Source of the DNA: Iamia sp963728655
GTDB lineage: Bacteria > Actinomycetota > Acidimicrobiia > Acidimicrobiales > Iamiaceae
Length of the DNA stretch: 64,000 nucleotides
Direction: 5' to 3'
Assembly: GCA_963728655.1 (NCBI GenBank)
Contig: CAVSLD010000006.1
Location: forward strand, 372,001-436,000
The notes under the pieces were generated by a model. The model was not told the DNA's origin, did no database searches, and saw only the letters and a list, made by a program, of their open reading frames with translations. This document shows, one piece after another, positions 46,566 to 53,799 of the stretch. The position numbers were made by a program, and so were the translations under genes. Within the stretch, counting starts at the first letter, position 1. Each line of letters begins with the position of its first letter.

Positions 46566-48119
46566 ATGGCCCCCCGCCCCCGCCGACCCACGGCCACCTC
46601 CGCCTTCGGCGTGGGCCGGCGCGAGAGCCACGACGCCACGGACTTCTACGCCCGGTTCACCCCGCCCGAGGTCAGCGACGACGACACGGTGCTGTCGCCC
46701 GACTCCGTGGACATCGGCGATCCCTTCAAGAACCTCGATGCCCGCACCATCACAGGTACGGACGGGATCCCCGCGGGCTCGGTCGCCCTCGTGGTCACGT
46801 CGCCTCCCTACTTCGTGGGCAAGACCTACGAGGAGGAGCTCGAGCGAGACGGAGTGCCCTCCTCCTACGGCGACTACCTCACCATGCTCACCGAGGTGTT
46901 CGCCGAGTGCCGGGAGGCGCTCGAACCCGGCGGGCGCATCGCGGTGAACGTGGCGAACCTCGGTCGCCGTCCCTACCGGTCGCTGTCGTCGGACGTGATC
47001 CGCATCCTGGAGGACCTCGGGCTGTTGCTCCGCGGTGAGATCCTCTGGCAGAAGGCCAAGGGTGCGGGCGGCAGCTGCGCATGGGGCTCGTTCATGCAGC
47101 CCACCAACCCCACCCTGCGCGACGTGAGCGAGCGGGTCGTCGTGGCGAGCAAGGGCCGCTTCGACAGGGCTCGTGGCGCTCGCCAGCGTGAGGTCGAGGG
47201 TCTGCCCCACCGGACCACGACCACGGCCGACCTGTACATGGACAGCACGCTCGACCTCTGGGACATCCCGGCCGAGAGCGCGAAGCGGGTCGGTCACCCC
47301 GCGCCCTTCCCTGTCGAGCTCCCGGAGCGCCTCATCCACCTGTACACGTGGGTGGACGACCTGGTCCTCGATCCCTTCATGGGCGCGGGATCGACCCTCG
47401 TCGCCGCTGCCCTCACGGAGCGTCGCTACGTCGGGTTCGACCTCGATCCCGAGTTCGTGGACCTGGCTCGCCGTCGGGTCGAAGCAGTCGAGGCGAGTGG
47501 GCGCCCGCGCGTCACGTCGGTGGCGCCCTCGGAGACCCGTCAGGAAGCGCGCAGCAAGATCGTCGTGCCCTCGGCGGAGCACGACGAGGACTTCCAGGCT
47601 CGGGCCACCCGCGAGGGCAAGGCCGCCCAGGCCCTCGCCGAGCAGGTCCTGGTGGATGAGGTCCACGGGGCCGGCTTCACGCTCGTGCGACGGAAGGTCC
47701 GCCTCCCGGGCATCGGCGTCGAGTTCAACCTCCACGTCCAAGACCAGGCGGGCGACGACTGGTACGTCGATGTGTCCGGTGCCTTCCTCGCCAACCCCCG
47801 CGGCGGCCTCCGTCGCACCGACACCTTGTGGAAGGCCCTCGGCAAGGCCCATGTGTTCGTCTCCTGTGAGAAGGAGGAGGTCCGATCAGCTCGCCTGCTG
47901 CTCCTGACCAGCCACCTCCCCAAGCCCAGGACCGAGGGCGATCGGGCCCTCCGCGCGGTGGGTCCAGCGGCTGTCTTCGACGTGATCGCCATGCTCGACG
48001 ACGATGGCCGGGCTCGCTTGGCGGAGTACGCCAAGGGCGGGTTCTCCGGGGTCGACGGCGGAGCGTGTCGCGCCGGCTTCTGGTCGCAGGAGGCGATCGA
48101 TCAGGTGTGGAAGCCCTGA
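46566..48119 (+). CDS. Beta-class DNA methyltransferase with fused C-terminal domain
   Basis: The product is 517 residues. Motif IV TSPPYFVGKTYEEEL is at 78-92 (SPPY 79-82) and motif I DPFMGAGSTLVAAALTERRY at 269-288; this order, with target recognition between, is the beta class, methylating N4-cytosine or N6-adenine. GGRIAVNVANLGRRPY and ILWQKAKGAGGSCAWGSFMQ are typical. Residues about 335-517 are an extra domain: GIGVEFNLHVQDQAGDDWYV, then DVSGAFLANPRGGLRRTDTL. The spaced acidic residues and beta pattern suggest a PD-(D/E)xK-like fold, but the usual Lys is absent (VDVSG). The gene uses more A/T third positions than its neighbours (cgatcagctcgcctg, gtcgaagcagtc), which suggests transfer. 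The downstream gene overlaps its stop. Confidence 0.85.
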   Translation: MAPRPRRPTATSAFGVGRRESHDATDFYARFTPPEVSDDDTVLSPDSVDIGDPFKNLDARTITGTDGIPAGSVALVVTSPPYFVGKTYEEELERDGVPSSYGDYLTMLTEVFAECREALEPGGRIAVNVANLGRRPYRSLSSDVIRILEDLGLLLRGEILWQKAKGAGGSCAWGSFMQPTNPTLRDVSERVVVASKGRFDRARGARQREVEGLPHRTTTTADLYMDSTLDLWDIPAESAKRVGHPAPFPVELPERLIHLYTWVDDLVLDPFMGAGSTLVAAALTERRYVGFDLDPEFVDLARRRVEAVEASGRPRVTSVAPSETRQEARSKIVVPSAEHDEDFQARATREGKAAQALAEQVLVDEVHGAGFTLVRRKVRLPGIGVEFNLHVQDQAGDDWYVDVSGAFLANPRGGLRRTDTLWKALGKAHVFVSCEKEEVRSARLLLLTSHLPKPRTEGDRALRAVGPAAVFDVIAMLDDDGRARLAEYAKGGFSGVDGGACRAGFWSQEAIDQVWKP

Positions 48120-48427
48120 TGTCGGTGGCGGTCGCTGTCGTGCACGGGGATCCCCCCCAGGTCTTCGTGGCCGAGGACATGGATGTCCTGCACTGGACGC
48201 TTGCCCTGCAGTGGGTGGCCGCTGCGCATCCCGCCGAGATGAGCGAGGGGACGCGTGACGCCCTCCGCCAGGATCTGCTCGAGGAGCAGTGGGCTGACGC
48301 CGTGGTCCGCTACATGGACCACATCGGGACGGTCGTCGATGTCTTCCCGCAGCACGACTTCTTCACCGAGCGACACGTGCGGATGGGGCCGCAAGAGCTC
48401 CAGTTCAAGGCACTGTTCCAGGACTGA
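48119..48427 (+). CDS. Small uncharacterised partner of the DNA methyltransferase
   Basis: The product is 102 residues; its ATG (48119-48121) overlaps the methyltransferase stop (TGATG), so it is translationally coupled. MSVAVAVVHGDPPQVFVAED, then MDVLHWTLALQWVAAAHPAE, MSEGTRDALRQDLLEEQWAD, AVVRYMDHIGTVVDVFPQHD and a tail FTERHVRMGPQELQFKALFQ. Mixed alpha/beta, acidic, no Cys pairs, no HTH and no signal. I do not recognise the family. Base usage matches the methyltransferase rather than the following gene. It could be an inhibitor, a subunit or a defence effector; nothing in the sequence decides. Confidence 0.65.
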   Translation: MSVAVAVVHGDPPQVFVAEDMDVLHWTLALQWVAAAHPAEMSEGTRDALRQDLLEEQWADAVVRYMDHIGTVVDVFPQHDFFTERHVRMGPQELQFKALFQD

Positions 48428-48455
48428 GCACGCGTTCGCGCGACGCTCTTGGTCC

Positions 48456-49490
48456 ATGCCGTCGCTGCGCACCGAGGTCACCGAGATCACCACCGGGTTG
48501 GCCATGCTCGGCCTCGGCGACCTGGACTGGGCCCTGGCCGCCCGCCCCGCCGAGCTGGTGGGTGTCGACGGCGCCGGGTGGGACCGGCTCACCGAGGCCC
48601 GCGCCGCCGGCACCCACGACGCCGACTTCGCCCGGGCCTGGGACAACGGGCTCGCCTTCCTCCGCTCCGAGGGCGCGCTCCGCAGCCGGGTGCCCGCCCG
48701 CATCGAGTGGAAGGGCCCCGACAAGCTGCCGCTCCCGTCCGACGTCCCCGCCGACCTCCGGGTGGACCGGGTGTACCTGGTGTCGTGCAAGTACCTCTCC
48801 AAGGTGCTCCACAACCTGGCCCCCGCCGGGCTCTTCGACGGCGGCCTGGCCGGCCCCGTCACCAAGGCGGGGGACTGGTTCGCAGCGGTCGCCCCCCACG
48901 AGCTCCAGGACTTCTACGGCGCCGCCCGCAGCGAGCTGGAGAGCTCGGGACTCCCCGGTGCCCACGACCTGGCCCACCTCCCGGAGCGGGTGGGCGACCT
49001 GGCCCGGGGCGGCCGCGACCTCCTCAAGTCGGCCCTGGGCCGCACCCTCCCGAGCTCGGTGGCCGAGTCCTACGCGGGCCTGGCCCGGGTGGTCGCCGAG
49101 CGCTCGGCCGACCGGTGGTCGTCGTCGCTGGGGGACCGCACGGAGAAGGAGCGGCTGCTGTGGCGCCTCCTGCGGATCGGAGGCGCGCCCTACTTCGTGC
49201 TCGGCGCCTCGTCGGCCACCGCACCGCCCATGCGCCTCCGCATCGACACGGCGTGGGACTGGCAGCAGGAGTTCCGGCTGTCGGCCTTCGAGGTGTGGCC
49301 CGAGCCCGCGGGCCAGGCCGTGGTCCGCTGGCAGGCCAACGTGGTCGAGCGGGCCACCGGCGTCGACCGGACGGTGAAGGGCCACGTCGAGGTGCGCTGG
49401 AGCCACGGCCGCTTCAGCGGCAACCCGGAGGCCAAGGTCTACCTCGACACCTCGCACGCGTCGGTGCCCGGCTACCACCCGCTGGGTTGA
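48456..49490 (+). CDS. Conserved uncharacterised protein
   Basis: The product is 344 residues from ATG at 48456. MPSLRTEVTEITTGLAMLGL, then ARIEWKGPDKLPLPSDVPAD and LRVDRVYLVSCKYLSKVLHN, a region with conserved-looking acidic and SCK residues (Glu84, Asp104, Lys112) that could be a nuclease core, though this is weak. The second half (TEKERLLWRLLRIGGAPYFV, then VRWQANVVERATGVDRTVKG) is beta-rich and ends NPEAKVYLDTSHASVPGYHP. High-GC codon use like the host, unlike the two genes before it. Its stop overlaps the ACT-domain gene start (TGATG). I do not know a function for this family. Confidence 0.6.
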   Translation: MPSLRTEVTEITTGLAMLGLGDLDWALAARPAELVGVDGAGWDRLTEARAAGTHDADFARAWDNGLAFLRSEGALRSRVPARIEWKGPDKLPLPSDVPADLRVDRVYLVSCKYLSKVLHNLAPAGLFDGGLAGPVTKAGDWFAAVAPHELQDFYGAARSELESSGLPGAHDLAHLPERVGDLARGGRDLLKSALGRTLPSSVAESYAGLARVVAERSADRWSSSLGDRTEKERLLWRLLRIGGAPYFVLGASSATAPPMRLRIDTAWDWQQEFRLSAFEVWPEPAGQAVVRWQANVVERATGVDRTVKGHVEVRWSHGRFSGNPEAKVYLDTSHASVPGYHPLG

Positions 49491-49894
49491 TGGCGGCCGA
49501 GCGCGACCTGGGCCGCCTGCTGGCCCGGCTCGACCCCGTCCTGCACCCCGAGGTGCTGGTGTGGGCGGTGCTGCCCGCCGGCGCCGAGGTCCCCGCCTCC
49601 GGCGTCTTCGCCCGCGTCGAGGAGGACGAGGGCACCACCGTCGTGGTGACCGAGGCGGCCGCCGCCCAGGCGGGTCTGGACGCCGCCTTCCGCTGCCGCC
49701 GGATCGAGCTCCGGGTCCACTCCGCCCTGGAGGCGGTCGGGCTCACCGCCGCCGTCAGCCGCGCCCTGGCCGACGCCGGCCTGACGGCCAACGTGGTGGC
49801 CGGCGCGCACCACGACCACCTGCTGGTCGCCGCCGCCACCGCGGACGCGGCCCTCGCCGTCCTCCGGGACCTCCCGGGTCCCTCGCCCCCCTGA
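49490..49894 (+). CDS. ACT-domain protein
   Basis: The product is 134 residues, starting in a TGATG overlap. AERDLGRLLARLDPVLHPEV is followed by LVWAVLPAGAEVPASGVFAR (first ACT-like strand-helix unit). The second unit is RRIELRVHSALEAVGLTAAV, then SRALADAGLTANVVAGAHHD and HLLVAAATADAALAVLRDL. VG(L/F)TA..S..LA.AG....V.....HDH.LV is the signature of the small stand-alone ACT family (DUF2241/CASTOR-like). It is presumed to bind a small ligand, often an amino acid. The role is unknown. Co-transcribed with the preceding conserved gene. Confidence 0.75.
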   Translation: MAAERDLGRLLARLDPVLHPEVLVWAVLPAGAEVPASGVFARVEEDEGTTVVVTEAAAAQAGLDAAFRCRRIELRVHSALEAVGLTAAVSRALADAGLTANVVAGAHHDHLLVAAATADAALAVLRDLPGPSPP

Positions 49895-49899
49895 ACCCG

Positions 49900-49958
49900 G
49901 ACGCTGTGTGCCAGGCACACCCTGTCCACCGGGACACTGTGTGCCAGGCCCACAGGGT
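49900..49958. repeat. Paired GTGTGCCAGGCACAC-type palindromes, possible terminator
   Basis: Two 21-base copies (49900-49920 and 49933-49953, period 33) match at 19 of 21 bases. The first contains the palindrome GTGTGCCAGGCACAC (49906-49920). ACCCTGT (49919-49925) pairs with ACAGGGT (49952-49958) to close a larger stem. They lie between converging genes (ACT protein and Gfo/Idh). The word GCCAGGCACAC also occurs at 32151-32161, and its complement-like TGCCTGGCAC at about 3606-3615, so it recurs in intergenic DNA. Confidence 0.65.
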
Positions 49959-49976
49959 GGTCCGCTGTCGTCGCCG

Positions 49977-51065
49977 TCAGCGGGTGAGGACCTCGTCGAG
50001 GGTCACGGCCCGGCCCTCGTCGACGGAGCGGTGGGCGGCCACGCCCACGGCCACCGACAGGAGGCCCTCGTCCAGGCCGACGCCGGCCCGGCCACCGCTG
50101 CGCACCGCCTCGACCAGGTCGAGGTGCTCGAGGTAGCTCGACCCGTGGTGGAAGCCCTCGTAGGCGACCCGCGGGTCGTGGACCACCTCGGAGGTGACGC
50201 CCTCGCGGACGGTGGCCCGGGCTCCGACCCGCACCTCGCACGAGGGCAGGAAGGCCTCGACCTTGCCCTCGTCGCCGACCACCGAGACCTCCTCCTGGTT
50301 CTCCGAGCCCTCGGCGAACATGCACAGGTCGAGCGACGCCCGGGCCCCGCCGGCGAAGTCGACGATCACGAAGGCGTTGTCGAGGATGTCGGGGACCTCG
50401 CCGTCGTAGACCTCGTCGAGGTGGTTGACGTCCTGGGCCCCCGAGGCCAGCACCCGCACCGGTCGGTCGTCGAGGACGTGGGCCATGAGGTCGAAGAAGT
50501 GGCAGCACTTCTCCACCAGGGTCCCGCCGGTGTTGCGGCTGAAGCGGTTCCAGTCGCCGACCTTGCGCAGGAACGGGAAGCGGTGCTCCCGGATGGCCAC
50601 CATGCGCGGCGTCCCCACCGCCCCGGCCCGGACCTCCTGCACGAGCCGGGCCACCGGGGGCATGTAGCGGTACTCCAGGCCGACCCACACGAGGTGCTCG
50701 CGCCCCTCGGCCGCGGCCAGCACGTCGCGACAGCCCTCGACGGTCGTCGCCAGCGGCTTCTCCACCAGCACGTGCACGGGGTGGGCCAGGACGTCGAGCA
50801 TGACGTCGCGGTGGGTGTGGTTGGGGGTGGCCACCACCACCACGTCGCAGAGCCCGGAGGCCAACAGGTCCCGATGGTCGGCGAAGTGCGCGAAGGTGGC
50901 CCGACCCTCACCGGCGGCGAGGTCGGCCAGGTCCCGCGAGCCCTCGTGGGGGTCGGCGATGGCCGTGATCTCCGCCCCGGGGACGTGCTGGAGGTTCCAC
51001 AGGTGCTCGATGCCCATCATCCCGGTCCCGACGAGGCCGTAGCGGACGGGCGGGGGGTCGGCCAT
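49977..51065 (-). CDS. Gfo/Idh/MocA-family NAD(P)-dependent oxidoreductase
   Basis: The product is 362 residues from ATG 51063-51065. Nucleotide-binding GLVGTGMMGIEHLWNLQHVP, VVVATPNHTHRDVMLDVLAH and the family's catalytic EKP motif in VLVEKPLATTVEGC. EYRYMPPVARLVQEVRAGAV, then SRNTGGTLVEKCCHFFDLMA follow, where the GG.L...C.H.D segment carries the substrate histidine. Length and order are typical. It oxidises or reduces a hydroxyl or carbonyl of a sugar or inositol-like substrate; specificity is unknown. The frame is intact. Confidence 0.88.
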   Translation of the reverse strand: MADPPPVRYGLVGTGMMGIEHLWNLQHVPGAEITAIADPHEGSRDLADLAAGEGRATFAHFADHRDLLASGLCDVVVVATPNHTHRDVMLDVLAHPVHVLVEKPLATTVEGCRDVLAAAEGREHLVWVGLEYRYMPPVARLVQEVRAGAVGTPRMVAIREHRFPFLRKVGDWNRFSRNTGGTLVEKCCHFFDLMAHVLDDRPVRVLASGAQDVNHLDEVYDGEVPDILDNAFVIVDFAGGARASLDLCMFAEGSENQEEVSVVGDEGKVEAFLPSCEVRVGARATVREGVTSEVVHDPRVAYEGFHHGSSYLEHLDLVEAVRSGGRAGVGLDEGLLSVAVGVAAHRSVDEGRAVTLDEVLTR

Positions 51066-51100
51066 GGCCGGAGCGTACCGAGGGCCGCCCGACCGCCTCG

Positions 51101-51782
51101 GTGCGCGCGGCGGGGCCGCGGAGGCCGCGGCGCCGCCGTCGTGGCCGTCGCCGCCCTCGTCCTGGTCGCCGGGGGCTGCGGCCGCGCCGACGGCGACGAG
51201 GCAGGGACGAGCGCCGGGTCCTCGGCGTCCTCCTCGGCCGCGGCGCCGACCTCCACCGTGGCGTCGACCACCACGGCATCCGAGGCTCCCACGTCGGACC
51301 CCGGCCCGGACGACCGGCCCCGCGTCGAGGGCCCGGCGCGCCTCGCCTTCCACCCGGTCCTCGATGCCGCCGTGGGCTGTGCCACCACCCCGGAGTCGCC
51401 GCTGGACGAGGTCGTCCTGCCCGTCGCCCCGCCGCAGCCGGGACCGTGTGCCCGGCTCGGGCCGGCAGCGTTCGACGGCACCGCCGTCGCCGAGGCCGAG
51501 GCCGTGGCCTCGGCGGCCGGCGACGGGACCTGGCAGGTCGCCGTCACCATCGCCGTCGACGGCCGAGGCGCGGCCGGTGCGCTGTTCGACGCCTGTGCCG
51601 AGGCGGCGCCCACCTGTCCCGACGACGGCTCGGGCCACGGCCGGGTGGCCGTCGTGGTCGACGGGGCGGTGGTGTCGTCGCCCTCCGTCGCCTCCGTCGG
51701 CCTGGCCGAGGACGAGCTGGTGGTGGCCGGGACCTTCACCCGCGCCGAGGCCGAGGACCTGGCCGCCAGCCTGGGGGCCTGA
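51101..51782 (+). CDS. Lipoprotein with SecDF P1 head-like domain
   Basis: The probable start is GTG at 51101 (MRAAGPRRPR); one extra base near 51130 then gives the hydrophobic signal AAVVAVAALVLVAGGCG with a lipobox (LVAGGC). An internal GTG at 51141 is the in-frame alternative. After a Ser/Thr/Ala-rich tether (SAGSSASSSAAAPTSTVAST) comes a globular part. It ends GHGRVAVVVDGAVVSSPSVA, then SVGLAEDELVVAGTFTRAEA and EDLAASLGA, which follows the SecD/SecF P1 head pattern (..vaivLDg.vvSaP.v......i.G.ft..eA..LA..L). It is probably anchored outside the membrane. It is a stand-alone domain with no SecD membrane part, so a role in protein export is not implied. Confidence 0.7.
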
Positions 51783-51814
51783 GGGGGCAGGGGCGCGGCC
51801 TAGGGTCGACGGCC

Positions 51815-52729
51815 GTGCCCGACGGACTGGTCGACACCGCCCCCCGCTCCCTGGGGCCTGACGGACCCTCGGTGGGGCCGCTCGGGTTCGGCGCCTGGCG
51901 CTTCACCCACGACGACGACGGCCACGCCGCCGACGTCCTGGAGGCGGCGGTGGACGCCGGCCTGACCCTCGTGGACACGGCCGAGGTCTACGGCCTCGAC
52001 TGGGGTGGGCGGGGCCTGGGCTCGGTGGAGGAGGCGATCGGTCGGGCCCTGGCCCTCCGGCCCGGCCTGCGCGACCGGCTGGTGCTGGCCACCAAGGGCG
52101 GGATCCTGCCGCCGACCCCCTACGACTCCTCCGCCCTGCGCAGTGCGCTGGAGGGCTCGCTCCGTCGCCTCGGCGTCGACCGCGTCGAGCTCTACCAGGT
52201 GCACCGGCCCGACCTCTTCACCCACCCCGCCGCGGTGGCCGACGCGCTCGCCGGCGCGGTCGACGACGGGCTGGTCGGGGCCGTGGGCGTCTCGAACCAC
52301 ACGCCGGCCCAGACCGAGGCGCTGGCCCACCACCTGGCGGCGCGGGACGTCCCGCTCGTGGCGACCCAGCCCGAGCTCTCCGTGGTCGCCCTCGACCCGG
52401 TGCGCGACGGCACCCTCGACCTGGCCGCCCGGATGGGCCTGTCGGTCCTGGCGTGGAGCCCGCTGGGCGGCGGCCGCCTGGCGACGGGGGAGGGCGTCGA
52501 CCCTGCCTTGGCCGCCGCCCTCGACGAGCTGGCCGCCCGCGAGGGCGTCGACCGGGCGGCCGTCGCCGTCGCCTTCACCCTCTGCCTCCCGACCCGACCG
52601 ATCGCCCTCCTCGGCTCGCAGCGTCCCGAGCGGCTGGCGGCAGTCGCCCGGGCGGTGGCGTCGGTGCACCTCGACCGGGCCGACTGCTACCGGCTGGTGG
52701 TCGCGTCCGAGGGGGTGCCGCTGCCGTGA
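51815..52729 (+). CDS. Aldo/keto reductase
   Basis: The product is 304 residues from GTG at 51815. The (beta/alpha)8 barrel has the AKR tetrad in order: Asp in LVDTAEVYG, Tyr in EVYGLD, Lys in LVLATKGGILPP and His in ELYQVHRPDLFTHP. VGVSNHTPAQTEALAHHL, TQPELSVVALDP and LAWSPLGGGRLATG follow, and the NADPH-binding end is PIALLGSQRPERLAAVARAV. The substrate is unknown. Its stop overlaps the GTG of the next gene (GTGA), so the two oxidoreductases are co-translated. Confidence 0.88.
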   Translation: MPDGLVDTAPRSLGPDGPSVGPLGFGAWRFTHDDDGHAADVLEAAVDAGLTLVDTAEVYGLDWGGRGLGSVEEAIGRALALRPGLRDRLVLATKGGILPPTPYDSSALRSALEGSLRRLGVDRVELYQVHRPDLFTHPAAVADALAGAVDDGLVGAVGVSNHTPAQTEALAHHLAARDVPLVATQPELSVVALDPVRDGTLDLAARMGLSVLAWSPLGGGRLATGEGVDPALAAALDELAAREGVDRAAVAVAFTLCLPTRPIALLGSQRPERLAAVARAVASVHLDRADCYRLVVASEGVPLP

Positions 52730-53799
52730 CCGACGGTCCCGTGGAGGTGGCGTGGTTCGCCGCCCTGTGCGACGACGACTACGAGCGCCTGGGCGTGCCC
52801 GACGCGGCCCTGCTGTCGTCGTGGCCCCACTGCCGCACCATCGCCCTGGCGGCCGAGGAGGGGGGCTTCGACAACATCCTCCTGCCGTCGGGCTACGCCC
52901 TGGGCATCGACTCGGTCGCCTTCGCCGCCGCCCTGGCCCCGTCGCTGCGGCGCATGCACCTGCTGCTGGCGGTGCGGGTGGGGGAGCTGGTGGTGCCCCA
53001 GATGGCCCGCCAGCTGGCGACCATCGACCAGCTGCTCGAGGGCCGGCTGACGATCAACATCATCTCCTCCGACCTCCCGGGCGCGACCCTGCCCAGCGAG
53101 GCCCGGTACCAGCGGACCCGCGAGGTGATGGCCGTGCTGCGGGACCTGCTGGACCGCCGCCCGGTCGCCCACCACGGCGAGCTGCTCGACGTCGAGGTCG
53201 ACCCGCCGCGGGTCGGGACCGTCGACGGGCGCTGCCCTCCGCTCTACTTCGGCGGGCTGTCGGAGCCGGCCAAGGCGGTGGCTGCGGAGGCCGCCGACGT
53301 GTACCTGATGTGGCCCGACACCGTCGACGCCACCGCCGGGTTGGCCGCTGACATGCGGGCCCGCGCCGCTGCGCACGGCCGGGAGCTGCGCCTCGGGTTC
53401 CGCAGCCACGTGATCGTGCGGGAGACCGAGGCCGAGGCCCGGGCCGCGGCCGCATCGCTCATCTCCGCGGTGGACGACGAGCAGGGCCGGGCCATCCGGG
53501 AGCGCAGCCTCGACTCGGGCTCGGCCGGCGTGGCCCGCCAGGCCGAGCTGCGCGAGGGAGCCGACGACGACGGCTTCGTGGAGGACCACCTCTGGACCGG
53601 GGTGGGCAAGGCCCGCAGCGGCGCCGGCGCCGCCATCGTGGGCGACCCCGACCAGGTGCGGGCCACCATCGAGCGCTACCGGGCGGTCGGCATCGACGCC
53701 TTCATCTTCTCCGGCTACCCCCACGCGGCCGAGTGCGACCGGTTCGCCCGCCACGTCCTGGCCGATCTCGACCACGCACCGCTGAAGCCCCGCCGGTGA
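52726..53799 (+). CDS. LLM-class FMNH2-dependent monooxygenase (SsuD-like)
   Basis: The product is 357 residues from GTG at 52726, overlapping the aldo/keto reductase stop. VAWFAALCDDDYERLG, then IALAAEEGGFDNILLPSG, LLLAVRVGELVVPQMARQLA, TIDQLLEGRLTINIIS, and ARYQRTREVMAVLRDLL are the alkanesulfonate-monooxygenase subgroup pattern. PPLYFGGLSEPAKAVAAEAA, DVYLMWPD and GFRSHVIVRETEAEA are equally typical. It probably cleaves C-S bonds of an organosulfonate or a related substrate using reduced FMN; no SsuE or ABC genes are adjacent. Its last about 98 bases are overlapped antisense by the 3' end of the PAS-GGDEF-EAL gene. Confidence 0.85.
   Translation: MTDGPVEVAWFAALCDDDYERLGVPDAALLSSWPHCRTIALAAEEGGFDNILLPSGYALGIDSVAFAAALAPSLRRMHLLLAVRVGELVVPQMARQLATIDQLLEGRLTINIISSDLPGATLPSEARYQRTREVMAVLRDLLDRRPVAHHGELLDVEVDPPRVGTVDGRCPPLYFGGLSEPAKAVAAEAADVYLMWPDTVDATAGLAADMRARAAAHGRELRLGFRSHVIVRETEAEARAAAASLISAVDDEQGRAIRERSLDSGSAGVARQAELREGADDDGFVEDHLWTGVGKARSGAGAAIVGDPDQVRATIERYRAVGIDAFIFSGYPHAAECDRFARHVLADLDHAPLKPRR

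Noticed and set aside
45207..47852. Upstream extension of the GT4 gene through the methyltransferase and DNA-methyltransferase region
   Set aside because: The frame is open only because of GC bias; the extension is antisense or out of frame to well-supported genes.
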